DNA from: Halobacillus_B sp963739045
GTDB lineage: Bacteria > Bacillota > Bacilli > Bacillales > Halobacillaceae
Assembly: GCA_963739045.1 (NCBI GenBank)
Contig: CAVTYY010000004.1
Coordinates: 1,116,001 to 1,180,000, forward strand
Length of the DNA: 64,000 nt
Direction of reading: 5' to 3'
A model generated the notes under the pieces. It had not been told where the DNA came from and ran no database searches. It saw only the letters and a list, made by a program, of their open reading frames with translations. This document shows, one piece after another, positions 44,323 to 51,897 of the stretch; within the stretch, counting starts at the first letter, position 1, and each line of letters opens with the position of its first letter. The translations under genes and the position numbers were made by a program.

Positions 44323-44357
44323 ATTACCCGAACCAAAATATTGGTTCGGGTTTTCAT
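44323..44357 (+). terminator. Terminator with ACCCGAACC stem after cdd
   Basis: ACCCGAACCAA and TTGGTTCGGGT pair around a short AT loop and are followed by TTTCAT. The stem is the same as at 2213 and similar to 55813. Confidence 0.75.
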
Positions 44358-44487
44358 AATCTAAAGGGACTCACATAATCACTTCATTGTTATAGATGGA
44401 CTTGAATAGGACGGCGCTTTATTTATCTGTGATTACCCTTTTCCTCATTGCGAACGAGGTGTCGGGACGTTTCAAAAGGAGACTAGA

Positions 44488-44519
44488 ACGATTGACTACA
44501 CTTCCTGTATGTCAATCGT
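44488..44519. repeat. Inverted repeat upstream of the cotD-like gene
   Basis: ACGATTGACTACA (44488-44500) is answered by TGTA-T-GTCAATCGT (44506-44519), 13 pairs with one bulged T and a five-base loop. No T-run follows. It could be an operator or RNA structure. Confidence 0.5.
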
Positions 44520-44739
44520 ATCTCTCTTAATACTTATCTACTCTAAATAGAGAATCCGACTGTATTCACCGTCTTATGTACTAATTTCAATTTTCTATAA
44601 AAATGCCTCAGAAACTCCTTTGGGTTTGTTCTTGCACTCCTTAGTGGGAATTTAGCTCGATTGATGATATCGCCTAGTACATCCACTATTGTCCTTACAT
44701 AGGCTGATAAGGAATAAAAAAAAGGAGTGGAAGTTTCTT

Positions 44740-45231
44740 ATGCATCATATGAATGACTCATGCGGTTGTCGCAGAGACCCAATTATCTGTCCGGCACAGA
44801 ATTGCGTCGTAGATAATGGCTTTGTAGAAAACCAGGACTATGTTCACCCGACTCATATCTTATTTCAAAATCATCATCAGTTAAATAATATCCATTGGTT
44901 CCCTTTTACAGCTTCCCAGGCTGACAACTATCAAGTTCAAGATTTTAATATGCCTCAAGGGCAAGAGCCTCCATTTAACTGGATGGGCAACATGCCTCAG
45001 GGAATGCAGCAAATGCCTGATGGAATGCAAATGCCTCAGGGAATGCAGCAAATGCCTCAGGGGATGCAGCAGATGCCACAAGGAATGCAAATGCCTCAGG
45101 GAATGCAGCAGATGCCGCAAGGAATGCAAATGCCTCAGGGAATGCAGCAGATGCCGCAGGGAATGCAAATGCCAGGGTCGGGGCAAGCTCCTCAAGGCCA
45201 AGGATCAATGATGATGGGGCCACAATTCTAA
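44740..45231 (+). CDS. CotD-family spore coat protein with Met/Pro/Gln/Gly repeats
   Basis: The N-terminal third resembles CotD, an inner-coat protein under sigma-K control: MHHMNDSCGCRRD, then VVDNGFVENQDYVHPTHILFQ and NIHWFPFTASQADNY. From about residue 68 the sequence becomes a reiterated MPQGMQQ/MPQGMQ array, to about residue 150, ending in a short Gly-rich tail. The repeat is absent from B. subtilis CotD. ATG 44740 is chosen over an upstream start because AAAAGGAGTGG precedes it. It is 163 residues. The Met-rich array may mark oxidation- or self-assembly-related function; that is inference. Confidence 0.82.
   Translation: MHHMNDSCGCRRDPIICPAQNCVVDNGFVENQDYVHPTHILFQNHHQLNNIHWFPFTASQADNYQVQDFNMPQGQEPPFNWMGNMPQGMQQMPDGMQMPQGMQQMPQGMQQMPQGMQMPQGMQQMPQGMQMPQGMQQMPQGMQMPGSGQAPQGQGSMMMGPQF
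45001..45175 (+). repeat. In-frame coding repeat in the cotD-like gene
   Basis: The core ATGCCTCAGGGAATGCAGCA recurs with minor codon changes, giving alternating MPQGMQQ and MPQGMQ peptide units. Frame is preserved throughout, which favours unequal recombination or slippage under selection for the protein. Confidence 0.85.
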
Positions 45232-45238
45232 TCGAACA

Positions 45239-45277
45239 GAAAGAGCCGCTCACCTAAAGAAGCGGCTCTTTTTTTCT
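45239..45277 (+). terminator. Terminator after the cotD-like gene
   Basis: AAAGAGCCGCT and AGCGGCTCTTT pair (loop CACCTAAAGA) and lead into a seven-T run. Confidence 0.85.
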
Positions 45278-45328
45278 GTGCAAAAGATTTGAAGTCATTT
45301 AGAATAGAGTGTGGAGAGTGATTTGAAA

Positions 45329-45886
45329 ATGAAGACCATTGTCGTGACAGGTTATAAACCGATTGAAATGGGAATATTTAAATATAACGATCCGAAAATT
45401 GAATTTGTAAAAGCTGCGATTAAAAAAAGAGTAGCCGCAATGATTGAAGAAGGATTGGAATGGGTATTGATTTCTGGACAGATGGGAGTAGAATTATGGG
45501 CCGCCCAAGTCATAATGGATCTGAAAGAAGATTATTCCATTCAATTAGGGGTTATTCCACCGTTTGAAAATCAACAGGAACGCTGGCCGGAAGAGTGGCA
45601 GCAGGCCTATGAAGAAGTAACAATGATGGCCGATTTTTATCAGCCTGTCTATAATAAGGAGTATCAGGGGCCGTACCAATTTCAAGCTAAAGACCAATTT
45701 TTAGTTGAACATTCCCAAGGTTGTTTAGTATTATACGATGAAGATACCAAGGGCAGCCCGGATTTCTTTCTGAAGGCGGCAAAGAAATTCAGCAGTCGTT
45801 ATTCGATCTTGTACATAACTCCACTGGATTTGGAGGAAACCGTAGAAGAGATGAGAATGCAGGACCCCGATTACTGGAGTGAATAA
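45329..45886 (+). CDS. ypsA: SLOG-family protein YpsA (DUF1273)
   Basis: YpsA belongs to the SLOG/LOG superfamily, a Rossmann-like fold thought to bind nucleotides or NAD-like ligands; in B. subtilis its overproduction affects cell division. The 185-residue sequence opens KTIVVTGYKPIEMGIF and contains WVLISGQMGVELWAAQV and YDEDTKGSPDFF. It directly precedes gpsB, a division and peptidoglycan regulator, as in B. subtilis. ATG 45329 follows TGGAGAGTG. Confidence 0.93.
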   Translation: MKTIVVTGYKPIEMGIFKYNDPKIEFVKAAIKKRVAAMIEEGLEWVLISGQMGVELWAAQVIMDLKEDYSIQLGVIPPFENQQERWPEEWQQAYEEVTMMADFYQPVYNKEYQGPYQFQAKDQFLVEHSQGCLVLYDEDTKGSPDFFLKAAKKFSSRYSILYITPLDLEETVEEMRMQDPDYWSE

Positions 45887-45977
45887 AGCTTTTCTATCGT
45901 TTTTTAAATGAAAAATTGACAATTCCGCCAGCATTTGAAAAAATAAAACTAATGTGGTGAACAGAGGTGATGAGATA

Positions 45978-46286
45978 ATGAGTGAAAATAACTTAAATTT
46001 AACTGGAAAAGAAATTCTTGAAAAAGATTTTAAAACGTCTATGCGCGGATATAACCAAGAAGAAGTCGACGAGTATTTGGATTTGATTATTCAGGATTAT
46101 GAAACTCTTACACAGGAAATGGAAAGACTGCAGCAGGAGAATGACCGCTTAAGAAAACAGCCGGCTCGAGATACAAATTCCCGCCCTAAACAGCCTGCTT
46201 CTTCAAATGGACAAGTTAATTATGACATTTTGAAGCGCGTATCCAATTTAGAAAAAGCCGTTTTCGGAAAGAAGTATGTGGAGTAA
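45978..46286 (+). CDS. gpsB: Cell division and peptidoglycan regulator GpsB
   Basis: GpsB is a DivIVA-like hexameric adaptor that shuttles PBP1 between lateral wall and septum. The N-terminal DivIVA-type domain has ILEKDFKTSMRGYNQEEVDEYLDLI, with the YNQEEVDEFLD-like membrane or PBP-binding groove. A coiled coil runs to about residue 62 and a C-terminal helix NYDILKRVSNLEKAVFG is the trimer domain. It is 102 residues. Its best-known partner PBP1 is encoded by ponA about 4 kb upstream. Confidence 0.96.
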   Translation: MSENNLNLTGKEILEKDFKTSMRGYNQEEVDEYLDLIIQDYETLTQEMERLQQENDRLRKQPARDTNSRPKQPASSNGQVNYDILKRVSNLEKAVFGKKYVE

Positions 46287-46300
46287 GCCAAATGTTTACA

Positions 46301-46329
46301 GTGACAAATGAATTCTATTTTGGTAGAAT
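46301..46329 (+). promoter_or_regulatory. Possible promoter for rnpB
   Basis: GTGACA (46301-46306), 17-bp spacer and TAGAAT (46324-46329) lie about 40 bases before the mature RNase P RNA 5' end, allowing a short precursor. Confidence 0.45.
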
Positions 46330-46370
46330 AAATGTCTGTGCTTGTAGCACAGATGAGGAATTAAATCTAT

Positions 46371-46771
46371 TTTTGAATACTCGGGTAATCGCTGTATGAC
46401 TAGATCATACAGAGGAAAGTCCATGCTCGCACAAACTGAGATGTTTGTAGTGTTCGTGCCTGACGAAATCATAAGTCAGGGTAGCAGATTGCTAACGGCA
46501 GGAAAAGTACCTACGTCCTTTCGAGGATAGGGTATTACTACTTTGAAAGTGCCACAGTGACGGAGCCAAAATAGAAATATTTTGGGTGGAACGAGGTAAA
46601 CCCCGCGAGCGAGCAACCCAAATTAAGGTAGGGGCACTCTTTAATGGGAATTCAACCAGATTAGAGGTCGTTTTTACGGCAGATAGATGATTACCACCGG
46701 AGTACGAGGTTGACCGCCGTTTGCAGTACAATGGAACAGAACATGGCTTACAGAGTATTCAAAGGTCTATT
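46371..46771 (+). ncRNA. rnpB: RNase P RNA, Bacillus class B
   Basis: This is the catalytic RNA of RNase P, which matures tRNA 5' ends. Conserved elements are GAGGAAAGTCCATGCTCGC near the start, CATAAGTCAGGG, GGCAGGAAAA, AAAGTGCCACAGTGACG, GGTAAACCCC, GAGCGAGCAACCCAAAT and ACAGAACATGGCTTACAGA at the end. The P1 helix pairs TTTGAATACTC (near 46373) with GAGTATTCAAA (near 46752). Position between gpsB and ypsC matches B. subtilis. Ends are estimated from P1 to within a few bases. Confidence 0.97.
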
Positions 46772-46779
46772 TACAAACT

Positions 46780-46827
46780 CAACACCCTTCTGAAAAGCCA
46801 GCTGCTTTTTAGAAGGGTTTTTTCTTT
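46780..46827 (+). terminator. Terminator after rnpB
   Basis: ACCCTTCT and AGAAGGGT flank an AAAAGCCAGCTGCTTTTT inner stem and are followed by a T-run. Confidence 0.85.
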
Positions 46828-46850
46828 GATACATAAGGAGGGTTCATACA

Positions 46851-47990
46851 GTGACTAATAAAGTAACGCTCATTGCTACTGCAGCCATGGGATTAGAAGC
46901 TATCGTTGGCAAAGAAGTACGAGCATTAGGATATGAAGATGTTCAGGTTGAAAATGGAAGAGTCGTCTTTAAAGCAGAGCCATCGGCCATTCCCCGGGCC
47001 AATTTATGGCTGAGAACAGCGGATCGAGTAAAACTTCTGGTTGGTAAGTTTAAAGCGTACAGCTTTGATGAATTATTCGAAAAGACGAAGGAGCTGCCGT
47101 GGGAGCAGTTTATTACAGAAGAGGGAGAATTCCCAGTAGTAGGAAAATCAGTTAAATCGAAATTATACAGTGTTCCTGATTGCCAATCTATTGTGAAAAA
47201 GGCGATTGTTGAACGGTTAAAGAAAAAGTATGGGATAGCGTCCTGGTTAAAAGAAACGGGAGCGTTTTATCGAGTAGAAATCGCTCTACACAAAGATGAA
47301 GCGCTCTTAACCATAGATACATCTGGCAGCGGACTTCATAAAAGAGGATATCGTGTAGGACAGGGGGAAGCCCCTTTGAAAGAAACTTTAGCTGCAGCAC
47401 TAGTTCAAACGACAAACTGGCACCCGGATCATCCATTTGTTGACCCACTCTGTGGTTCTGGAACCATCGCCATTGAAGCAGCTTTGATTGGTCAGAACAT
47501 TGCCCCTGGGTTCAACCGCTCTTTTGCTTCAGAGGAATGGAGCTTTATTCAGCAAACAGACTGGGATCAAGCATTCCAGGAAGCAGAGGATTTAGCGAAC
47601 TACGATCAGCCGTTGACCATTACTGGTTCCGATTTAAATCCTGAACTCATTAAAATTGCCAAGCAAAATGCAATCGAAGCTGGGCTCGGAGAATTAGTGA
47701 CTTGGAAACAAATGCAGATGACAGACTTTAAACCGAAACAGGACAATGGGTACCTCGTCTCCAACCCTCCTTACGGCGAAAGGATGGGAGATCGGGAAGA
47801 AGTGGAACAGCTGTATCGTGACCTCGGTTCCATTATGAGAGACTATCCGTCATGGAGTGTGTATATACTAACTTCCTATGAGAAGTTTGAAGAGGTATAC
47901 GGGAAGAAAGCAACGAAAAAGCGTAAACTGTTTAATGGTTTTATTAAAACAGACTATTATCAGTATTTCGGGAAGCATCTGAAAGAGTAA
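46851..47990 (+). CDS. ypsC: THUMP-domain 23S rRNA guanine methyltransferase (RlmL N-terminal type)
   Basis: This 379-residue RNA methyltransferase has a THUMP RNA-binding domain (residues about 45-155) and a Rossmann SAM domain with FVDPLCGSGTIAIEAALIG and the catalytic SNPPYGERMGD. It corresponds to YpsC and to the N-terminal half of E. coli RlmL (m2G2445 methylation). Start is GTG 46851 after AAGGAGGG. It follows rnpB as in B. subtilis. Confidence 0.94.
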   Translation: MTNKVTLIATAAMGLEAIVGKEVRALGYEDVQVENGRVVFKAEPSAIPRANLWLRTADRVKLLVGKFKAYSFDELFEKTKELPWEQFITEEGEFPVVGKSVKSKLYSVPDCQSIVKKAIVERLKKKYGIASWLKETGAFYRVEIALHKDEALLTIDTSGSGLHKRGYRVGQGEAPLKETLAAALVQTTNWHPDHPFVDPLCGSGTIAIEAALIGQNIAPGFNRSFASEEWSFIQQTDWDQAFQEAEDLANYDQPLTITGSDLNPELIKIAKQNAIEAGLGELVTWKQMQMTDFKPKQDNGYLVSNPPYGERMGDREEVEQLYRDLGSIMRDYPSWSVYILTSYEKFEEVYGKKATKKRKLFNGFIKTDYYQYFGKHLKE

Positions 47991-48125
47991 GAATTTCCAT
48001 GGGAATAAATATAGTTAATGCCCAGCAAGGCTTTACTTATGGAGGGTGTAGGATCCAAAATAGTATGATTGGTACAGGCTTAGAGGATATGAATATCTGG
48101 TTTTAAATCCTTTAATATTTCGTTC

Positions 48126-48157
48126 GGGATGGCTCTTTGGAGCTATCCTTTTTTTTT
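48126..48157 (+). terminator. Terminator after ypsC
   Basis: GGATGGCTC and GAGCTATCC (one mismatch) with a short loop precede a nine-T run. Confidence 0.8.
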
Positions 48158-48238
48158 ATTCATGAAAGGAGAAGTTTTATTTTAATAAATTTGATATCAC
48201 ATAGGATAAATAGCAAAAAAACAGGAGATTATAACTAA

Positions 48239-48268
48239 ATGTTGCTTAATCATTTTAAGGATAGGTGA
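48239..48268 (+). CDS. Possible 9-residue leader peptide ahead of the ATP-grasp gene
   Basis: ACAGGAGAT is followed by ATG 48239 and the frame MLLNHFKDR, whose TGA overlaps the AGGATAGGTGA ribosome site of the ATP-grasp gene starting at 48276. This is the best ribosome site in the leader, so translation of the short frame may couple to, or regulate, the main gene. It could also be chance. Confidence 0.35.
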   Translation: MLLNHFKDR

Positions 48269-48275
48269 AAAACAT

Positions 48276-49619
48276 ATGCCAAGGATCAATCAGGAACCCG
48301 CAGCTTTTAAAACCACGAATCAAAATGATCGTAAACGTATGCAGGGAAGGATAGGAGGACTGAGAAGAATAGATCATGAGCGTCCTGAGTCTGGGAGTAA
48401 AGTTGCGCTTATTGGATGGAGCCTGCCTTCCATTGAAGCTATACAGCAAATTGAAAAACCTTATCTAGTTGTAAGTCATAAAGAGTTTCAGTCTTATGCA
48501 GAACAGCATAATATTCCATTCTTGGCCTGGGATTTTGGCAAACCCTCTCAATATCAAGAGGTTTTTGAACGGTCGAAGGATTTGTTCAATCTATTAATGA
48601 AACTTGATGTCGGCCATACCATTCCTATTTTTGAAGAGACCGTTGAATGGTCCGGTGCCCTCAATGCCCGCTTTAGGAAGGACTCCAGGGTGTTTGATCA
48701 TTCTATTCTGTTTAGAGATAAAGCTATGATGAAGCGAAGAGCTCACTTAGGGGGACTTAAGGTAGGTTTATTTGAAGAAGTAAAGAATATGGAAGACGTT
48801 CGTCTTTTTTTCAATCGAGTTAATCATTCTTTACTGAAAACAAACAGCCAAGATGCAGACCCCATTCATTTTAAAGCTTTGAATAAAGCAGGGGCAGCAG
48901 GCCACCGTATGATTTTTTCAGAAAGGGAGATTGAGGAAAAGCTGACAGATGAAAACTTTCCCGGACTTGTAGAAAGTCATTTGTCTGGAATTGAACTTTC
49001 CTGTGAAGTCTTCATTTTTAAAGGACAAGTCAAATTTCTTAATCTGACGGAATATGTGCTGCTCGGTTATTCGAGCATGGTTCCACCTTCAGCAGAGATC
49101 GAAAAATATCGCCCCCTTATTCATAGAGAAGTTGAAAAATTGATCGATGCCTTTGATATTCAATATGGAATGATACATCCAGAATTTTTTATTACCGATC
49201 AAGATGAAATATTCTTTGGAGAAGTAGCTTATCGGATTCCAGGAGGACACATTTTTGAACTTATTCAAAAGGTTTATGGTTTCAACCCGTTTAGGGCCCA
49301 TCTTCTCTGCTGTGATCCGCATACTACAGAAGATGAACTGGAACAATATGTGCCAAAAGAATCGCAAGCAGACGGCCATGCGGGAAGCTTTTTAGTTTAC
49401 CCTGGAAAAAAAAGTGTCAGCCGTGTCCAAATCCCTTCTAATTTAGAAGAACATCCAAACTTTGATAAACACACTCTTTATAAACCGACCATTACGAAAG
49501 TTCAGGATTCAGGAGAAGGTTATGGAAACCATTGGGGTACCATCTTCCTCCACGGAGAAGACAGTAAGGAAGTATCAAAATTACTAACCGATTACGTCGA
49601 TTATGATTTTTATATTTAG
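48276..49619 (+). CDS. ATP-grasp ligase-like protein, unknown substrate
   Basis: This 447-residue protein has an N-terminal preATP-grasp-like part (KVALIGWSLPSIEAIQQ, YLVVSHKEF), then the ATP-grasp core. DKAMMKRRAHLGGLKVG is the first lysine region, LLKTNSQDADPIHFKALNKAGAAG the glycine-rich ATP lid, PGLVESHLSGIELSCEVFIF the central strand, and IHPEFFITDQDEIFFGEVAYRIPGG the metal-binding Glu/Arg motif. The family joins a carboxylate (acyl phosphate) to an amine or thiol. A unique 100-residue C-terminal part follows. It is coupled to the next gene, 10 bases away, so both probably act on one product. No named pathway is recognised. Confidence 0.8.
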   Translation: MPRINQEPAAFKTTNQNDRKRMQGRIGGLRRIDHERPESGSKVALIGWSLPSIEAIQQIEKPYLVVSHKEFQSYAEQHNIPFLAWDFGKPSQYQEVFERSKDLFNLLMKLDVGHTIPIFEETVEWSGALNARFRKDSRVFDHSILFRDKAMMKRRAHLGGLKVGLFEEVKNMEDVRLFFNRVNHSLLKTNSQDADPIHFKALNKAGAAGHRMIFSEREIEEKLTDENFPGLVESHLSGIELSCEVFIFKGQVKFLNLTEYVLLGYSSMVPPSAEIEKYRPLIHREVEKLIDAFDIQYGMIHPEFFITDQDEIFFGEVAYRIPGGHIFELIQKVYGFNPFRAHLLCCDPHTTEDELEQYVPKESQADGHAGSFLVYPGKKSVSRVQIPSNLEEHPNFDKHTLYKPTITKVQDSGEGYGNHWGTIFLHGEDSKEVSKLLTDYVDYDFYI

Positions 49620-49628
49620 GAGGAACGA

Positions 49629-51605
49629 TTGCCCGTGACATTGAATGTGGATACAACCAAGACAGAAACTTTCAAACAAGAACTGGAAACAATGGAGTCT
49701 GCTTATTCTTTTGCGAAATCTATGTATCAGAGTAACGTTTTGCAAGCTGCAGCTAACTTGATGGATGAGGAAGATGGAATGTCTGTTTTATATCAGTTGG
49801 CTGACCGGTATGAACAAGCTGGGATTTTCCAAGATGGTCCATGGGCAGATCCTTCAAAGCTTCAGCCTTATCTTGTGAAAGGTTCCCTCCAAGCAGGCGG
49901 AATGACCTCAATTACTGAAATGCTCAGTGAATTGAGAATGGTTGCTATTGCCAAGGGGAGGTACAAACGTGATGGAGTTTCAGAGGAACAGGCTCAATCT
50001 TTTTTACACGAAGTGATGGCTTTAAATGTTGATATTTTATTTCCTGAAGAAACGGAAGCTGCCCGCCTTGAAGATAAAGGCAAAGATAAAGATCGAATGG
50101 AGCGTTTGTTTCAATTTTTAGCAGATAAATTATCTTTAGCCTCCATTTCAGGGGAGCTTGTGAAAGAAATTAATGGATTAATTGCCCAGCGGCCAATTAT
50201 GGTGAACCGCACGGTGAAGATGATTACGCATGCGGAGCAATTGTTAGAAAAAGATATTGGAAAGTCCGATAGACAGGCGATCGAGTCATATTTGGACGCT
50301 ATTAAAGGCAAGACAAAAAAAAGTCGTAACTGTGACGTTATCAAATACCGAAATAAACTTAAAAAGATGAAAGCAGAAGAAATTAAAGAAGAAGCCCAAT
50401 CCTTTGCCCATACCATGGATGATACGGGACTGGTCGCATCTAATCATGTCGTATTGATTCGATATATTAATAAGCAACATCCTCAGTTGCTTTCAGATGC
50501 ACTAGCATTATCGAAGAAAGGAAAAGCGAATTTAGAAGAGAACTTGGAATTTGTTCAGAAACTCATCAAGATGGGGATTCACATTCCCTTACGACAGTCT
50601 GTCTACGGTCTAGCTAATATGTTAGACAGGGGGGTATTATCTTCAGCACCTGTTATTCCGGGGATTCGAAGGATTATGGACTTGGACCTTCAACCAGATA
50701 TTCGAAAAATATTGTTAAATTCTATCAATGGAAATGAAGGAATAACAGCTAACAATATCTTGGCAGCAGGGACCATTAGTGTTCTTGGTCAGCCACTTGG
50801 AATTGGACAGGGGATGAATCCCACATGTCAGACAGCCCGGGGAATCAGTTTATGGTCGCTTCATGCTCCAGGGCATCTATTAGATTTGATAGCAAGAGCT
50901 GCCAGAGATGGTGATATTGATGTGATGCTGGACGGTCAGAACATTCATTCTAAGGATTTGCGCCAGGGATTAGTAGATGACTTACACGAAGAACTAGATC
51001 CTGTTTCATTAGTTCTCGTACCTCATTTAGACCGTATTTATTCTGAACTTGTTCGCCGTACGAAATTTCGGGGAGATGATGTACACAAGTGGGTGAATCC
51101 AGCTTTTTATGGGAACTGGATTCCAAAGGGATTCTGCAGTGTGATTGATCCATTAACAGGTTCTGTAGCTGACTACCCGGGGTTCGTCCGATTATTTTAT
51201 GGAACCCACCATCCTGAATATAACGAAGGATATGAACTCATCTATCCTAATCCTGTAGGTATATTTATCACCAACTCATTCGGAAACTTTTTAGGATTAC
51301 ATGCGGTTTCCATCCAGCGTATAGCTAAAGATCATAAAGGAAACATTCGTGTCTATTTTTATAATCCAAATAACGACAGCTCACAAGACTGGGGGCAGGG
51401 CATTCAACCGAGTGTAACAGGGTTTAATGAATTTCCTGGCGAGTCTTCATTACCTTTTCATCAATTCGTGTCTCGTTTATATGCTTTTCATTACAACCAA
51501 TATGAACAAGGGGATGCCTACGCTGTAGACGATCAAATTGTTAACAAAGTAGAGAAGTTAGCCCAAGAAAGCTGGGGGGATCAATACACCTGGGTACAAT
51601 TGTAA
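49629..51605 (+). CDS. Putative cysteine hydrolase or acyltransferase, partner of the ATP-grasp protein
   Basis: I do not recognise this 658-residue protein. The first 380 residues are helical and have no signal peptide. The C-terminal part shows an ordered Cys/His/Asn set like papain-fold, transglutaminase or NlpC-type enzymes: Cys400 in GMNPTCQTARGISLWS, His558 in NFLGLHAVSIQRI, and Asn579/Asp583 in FYNPNNDSSQDWG. RGISLWSLHAPGHLLDLIAR follows the cysteine as a typical helix. TTG 49629 lies five bases after AGGAGG; GTG 49635 is an alternative. An ATP-grasp partner suggests peptide-bond making and breaking or editing. A strong terminator closes the operon. Confidence 0.65.
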   Translation: MPVTLNVDTTKTETFKQELETMESAYSFAKSMYQSNVLQAAANLMDEEDGMSVLYQLADRYEQAGIFQDGPWADPSKLQPYLVKGSLQAGGMTSITEMLSELRMVAIAKGRYKRDGVSEEQAQSFLHEVMALNVDILFPEETEAARLEDKGKDKDRMERLFQFLADKLSLASISGELVKEINGLIAQRPIMVNRTVKMITHAEQLLEKDIGKSDRQAIESYLDAIKGKTKKSRNCDVIKYRNKLKKMKAEEIKEEAQSFAHTMDDTGLVASNHVVLIRYINKQHPQLLSDALALSKKGKANLEENLEFVQKLIKMGIHIPLRQSVYGLANMLDRGVLSSAPVIPGIRRIMDLDLQPDIRKILLNSINGNEGITANNILAAGTISVLGQPLGIGQGMNPTCQTARGISLWSLHAPGHLLDLIARAARDGDIDVMLDGQNIHSKDLRQGLVDDLHEELDPVSLVLVPHLDRIYSELVRRTKFRGDDVHKWVNPAFYGNWIPKGFCSVIDPLTGSVADYPGFVRLFYGTHHPEYNEGYELIYPNPVGIFITNSFGNFLGLHAVSIQRIAKDHKGNIRVYFYNPNNDSSQDWGQGIQPSVTGFNEFPGESSLPFHQFVSRLYAFHYNQYEQGDAYAVDDQIVNKVEKLAQESWGDQYTWVQL

Positions 51606-51608
51606 GCA

Positions 51609-51651
51609 AAACAAACCACGCTTAGCACCAGAATGAGTGTGGTTTGTTTTA
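51609..51651 (+). terminator. Terminator of the ATP-grasp operon
   Basis: AACAAACCACGCTT/AGTGTGGTTTGTT pair, with the inner part imperfect, and lead into TTTATT. Confidence 0.75.
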
Positions 51652-51826
51652 TTACTTCAATACAAAACGCAACTTTATCTTATGTTACCTACTGTTGTAT
51701 TTCATAACTGAAAATAAAGTAGTAAAATGATCGATGGAGTATAGTAGAGACACAGATTCACTCTTCACTTATCGATCCTCTCTTTAAATTCGTTTCTTTC
51801 TATGTTCAACTAGATTTCAAAGGAAA

Positions 51827-51835
51827 TGATATACT
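51827..51835 (+). promoter_or_regulatory. Extended -10 promoter for ypwA
   Basis: TGATATACT lies 63 bases before the ypwA ATG; a weak TTCAAC stands upstream. The rest of the 250-bp gap holds no gene. Confidence 0.4.
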
Positions 51836-51897
51836 TAATGGTGAGCATCTGAAAAGTGAATATAAGAACTGATTACTTTCATAAAAGGAGAGCGATT

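Larger units (their letters stand above)
44268..44739. other. cdd to cotD-like intergenic region
   Basis: This 472-bp gap holds a terminator at its start and a strong short hairpin at 44488-44519. A possible sporulation promoter is the CATA at 44698, resembling the -10 of sigma-E/sigma-K sites. No supported gene is visible in the rest. Confidence 0.5.

Noticed and set aside
44881..45201. Minus-strand Leu/His/Ser repeat frame
   Set aside because: It is the antisense shadow of the repeated part of the cotD-like gene and has no ribosome site.
47999..48106. 35-codon frame after ypsC (contains FTYGGCRIQNSM)
   Set aside because: It has no Shine-Dalgarno at a sensible distance and lies before the ypsC terminator; I could not tell it from chance, though it may be a relic or small peptide.
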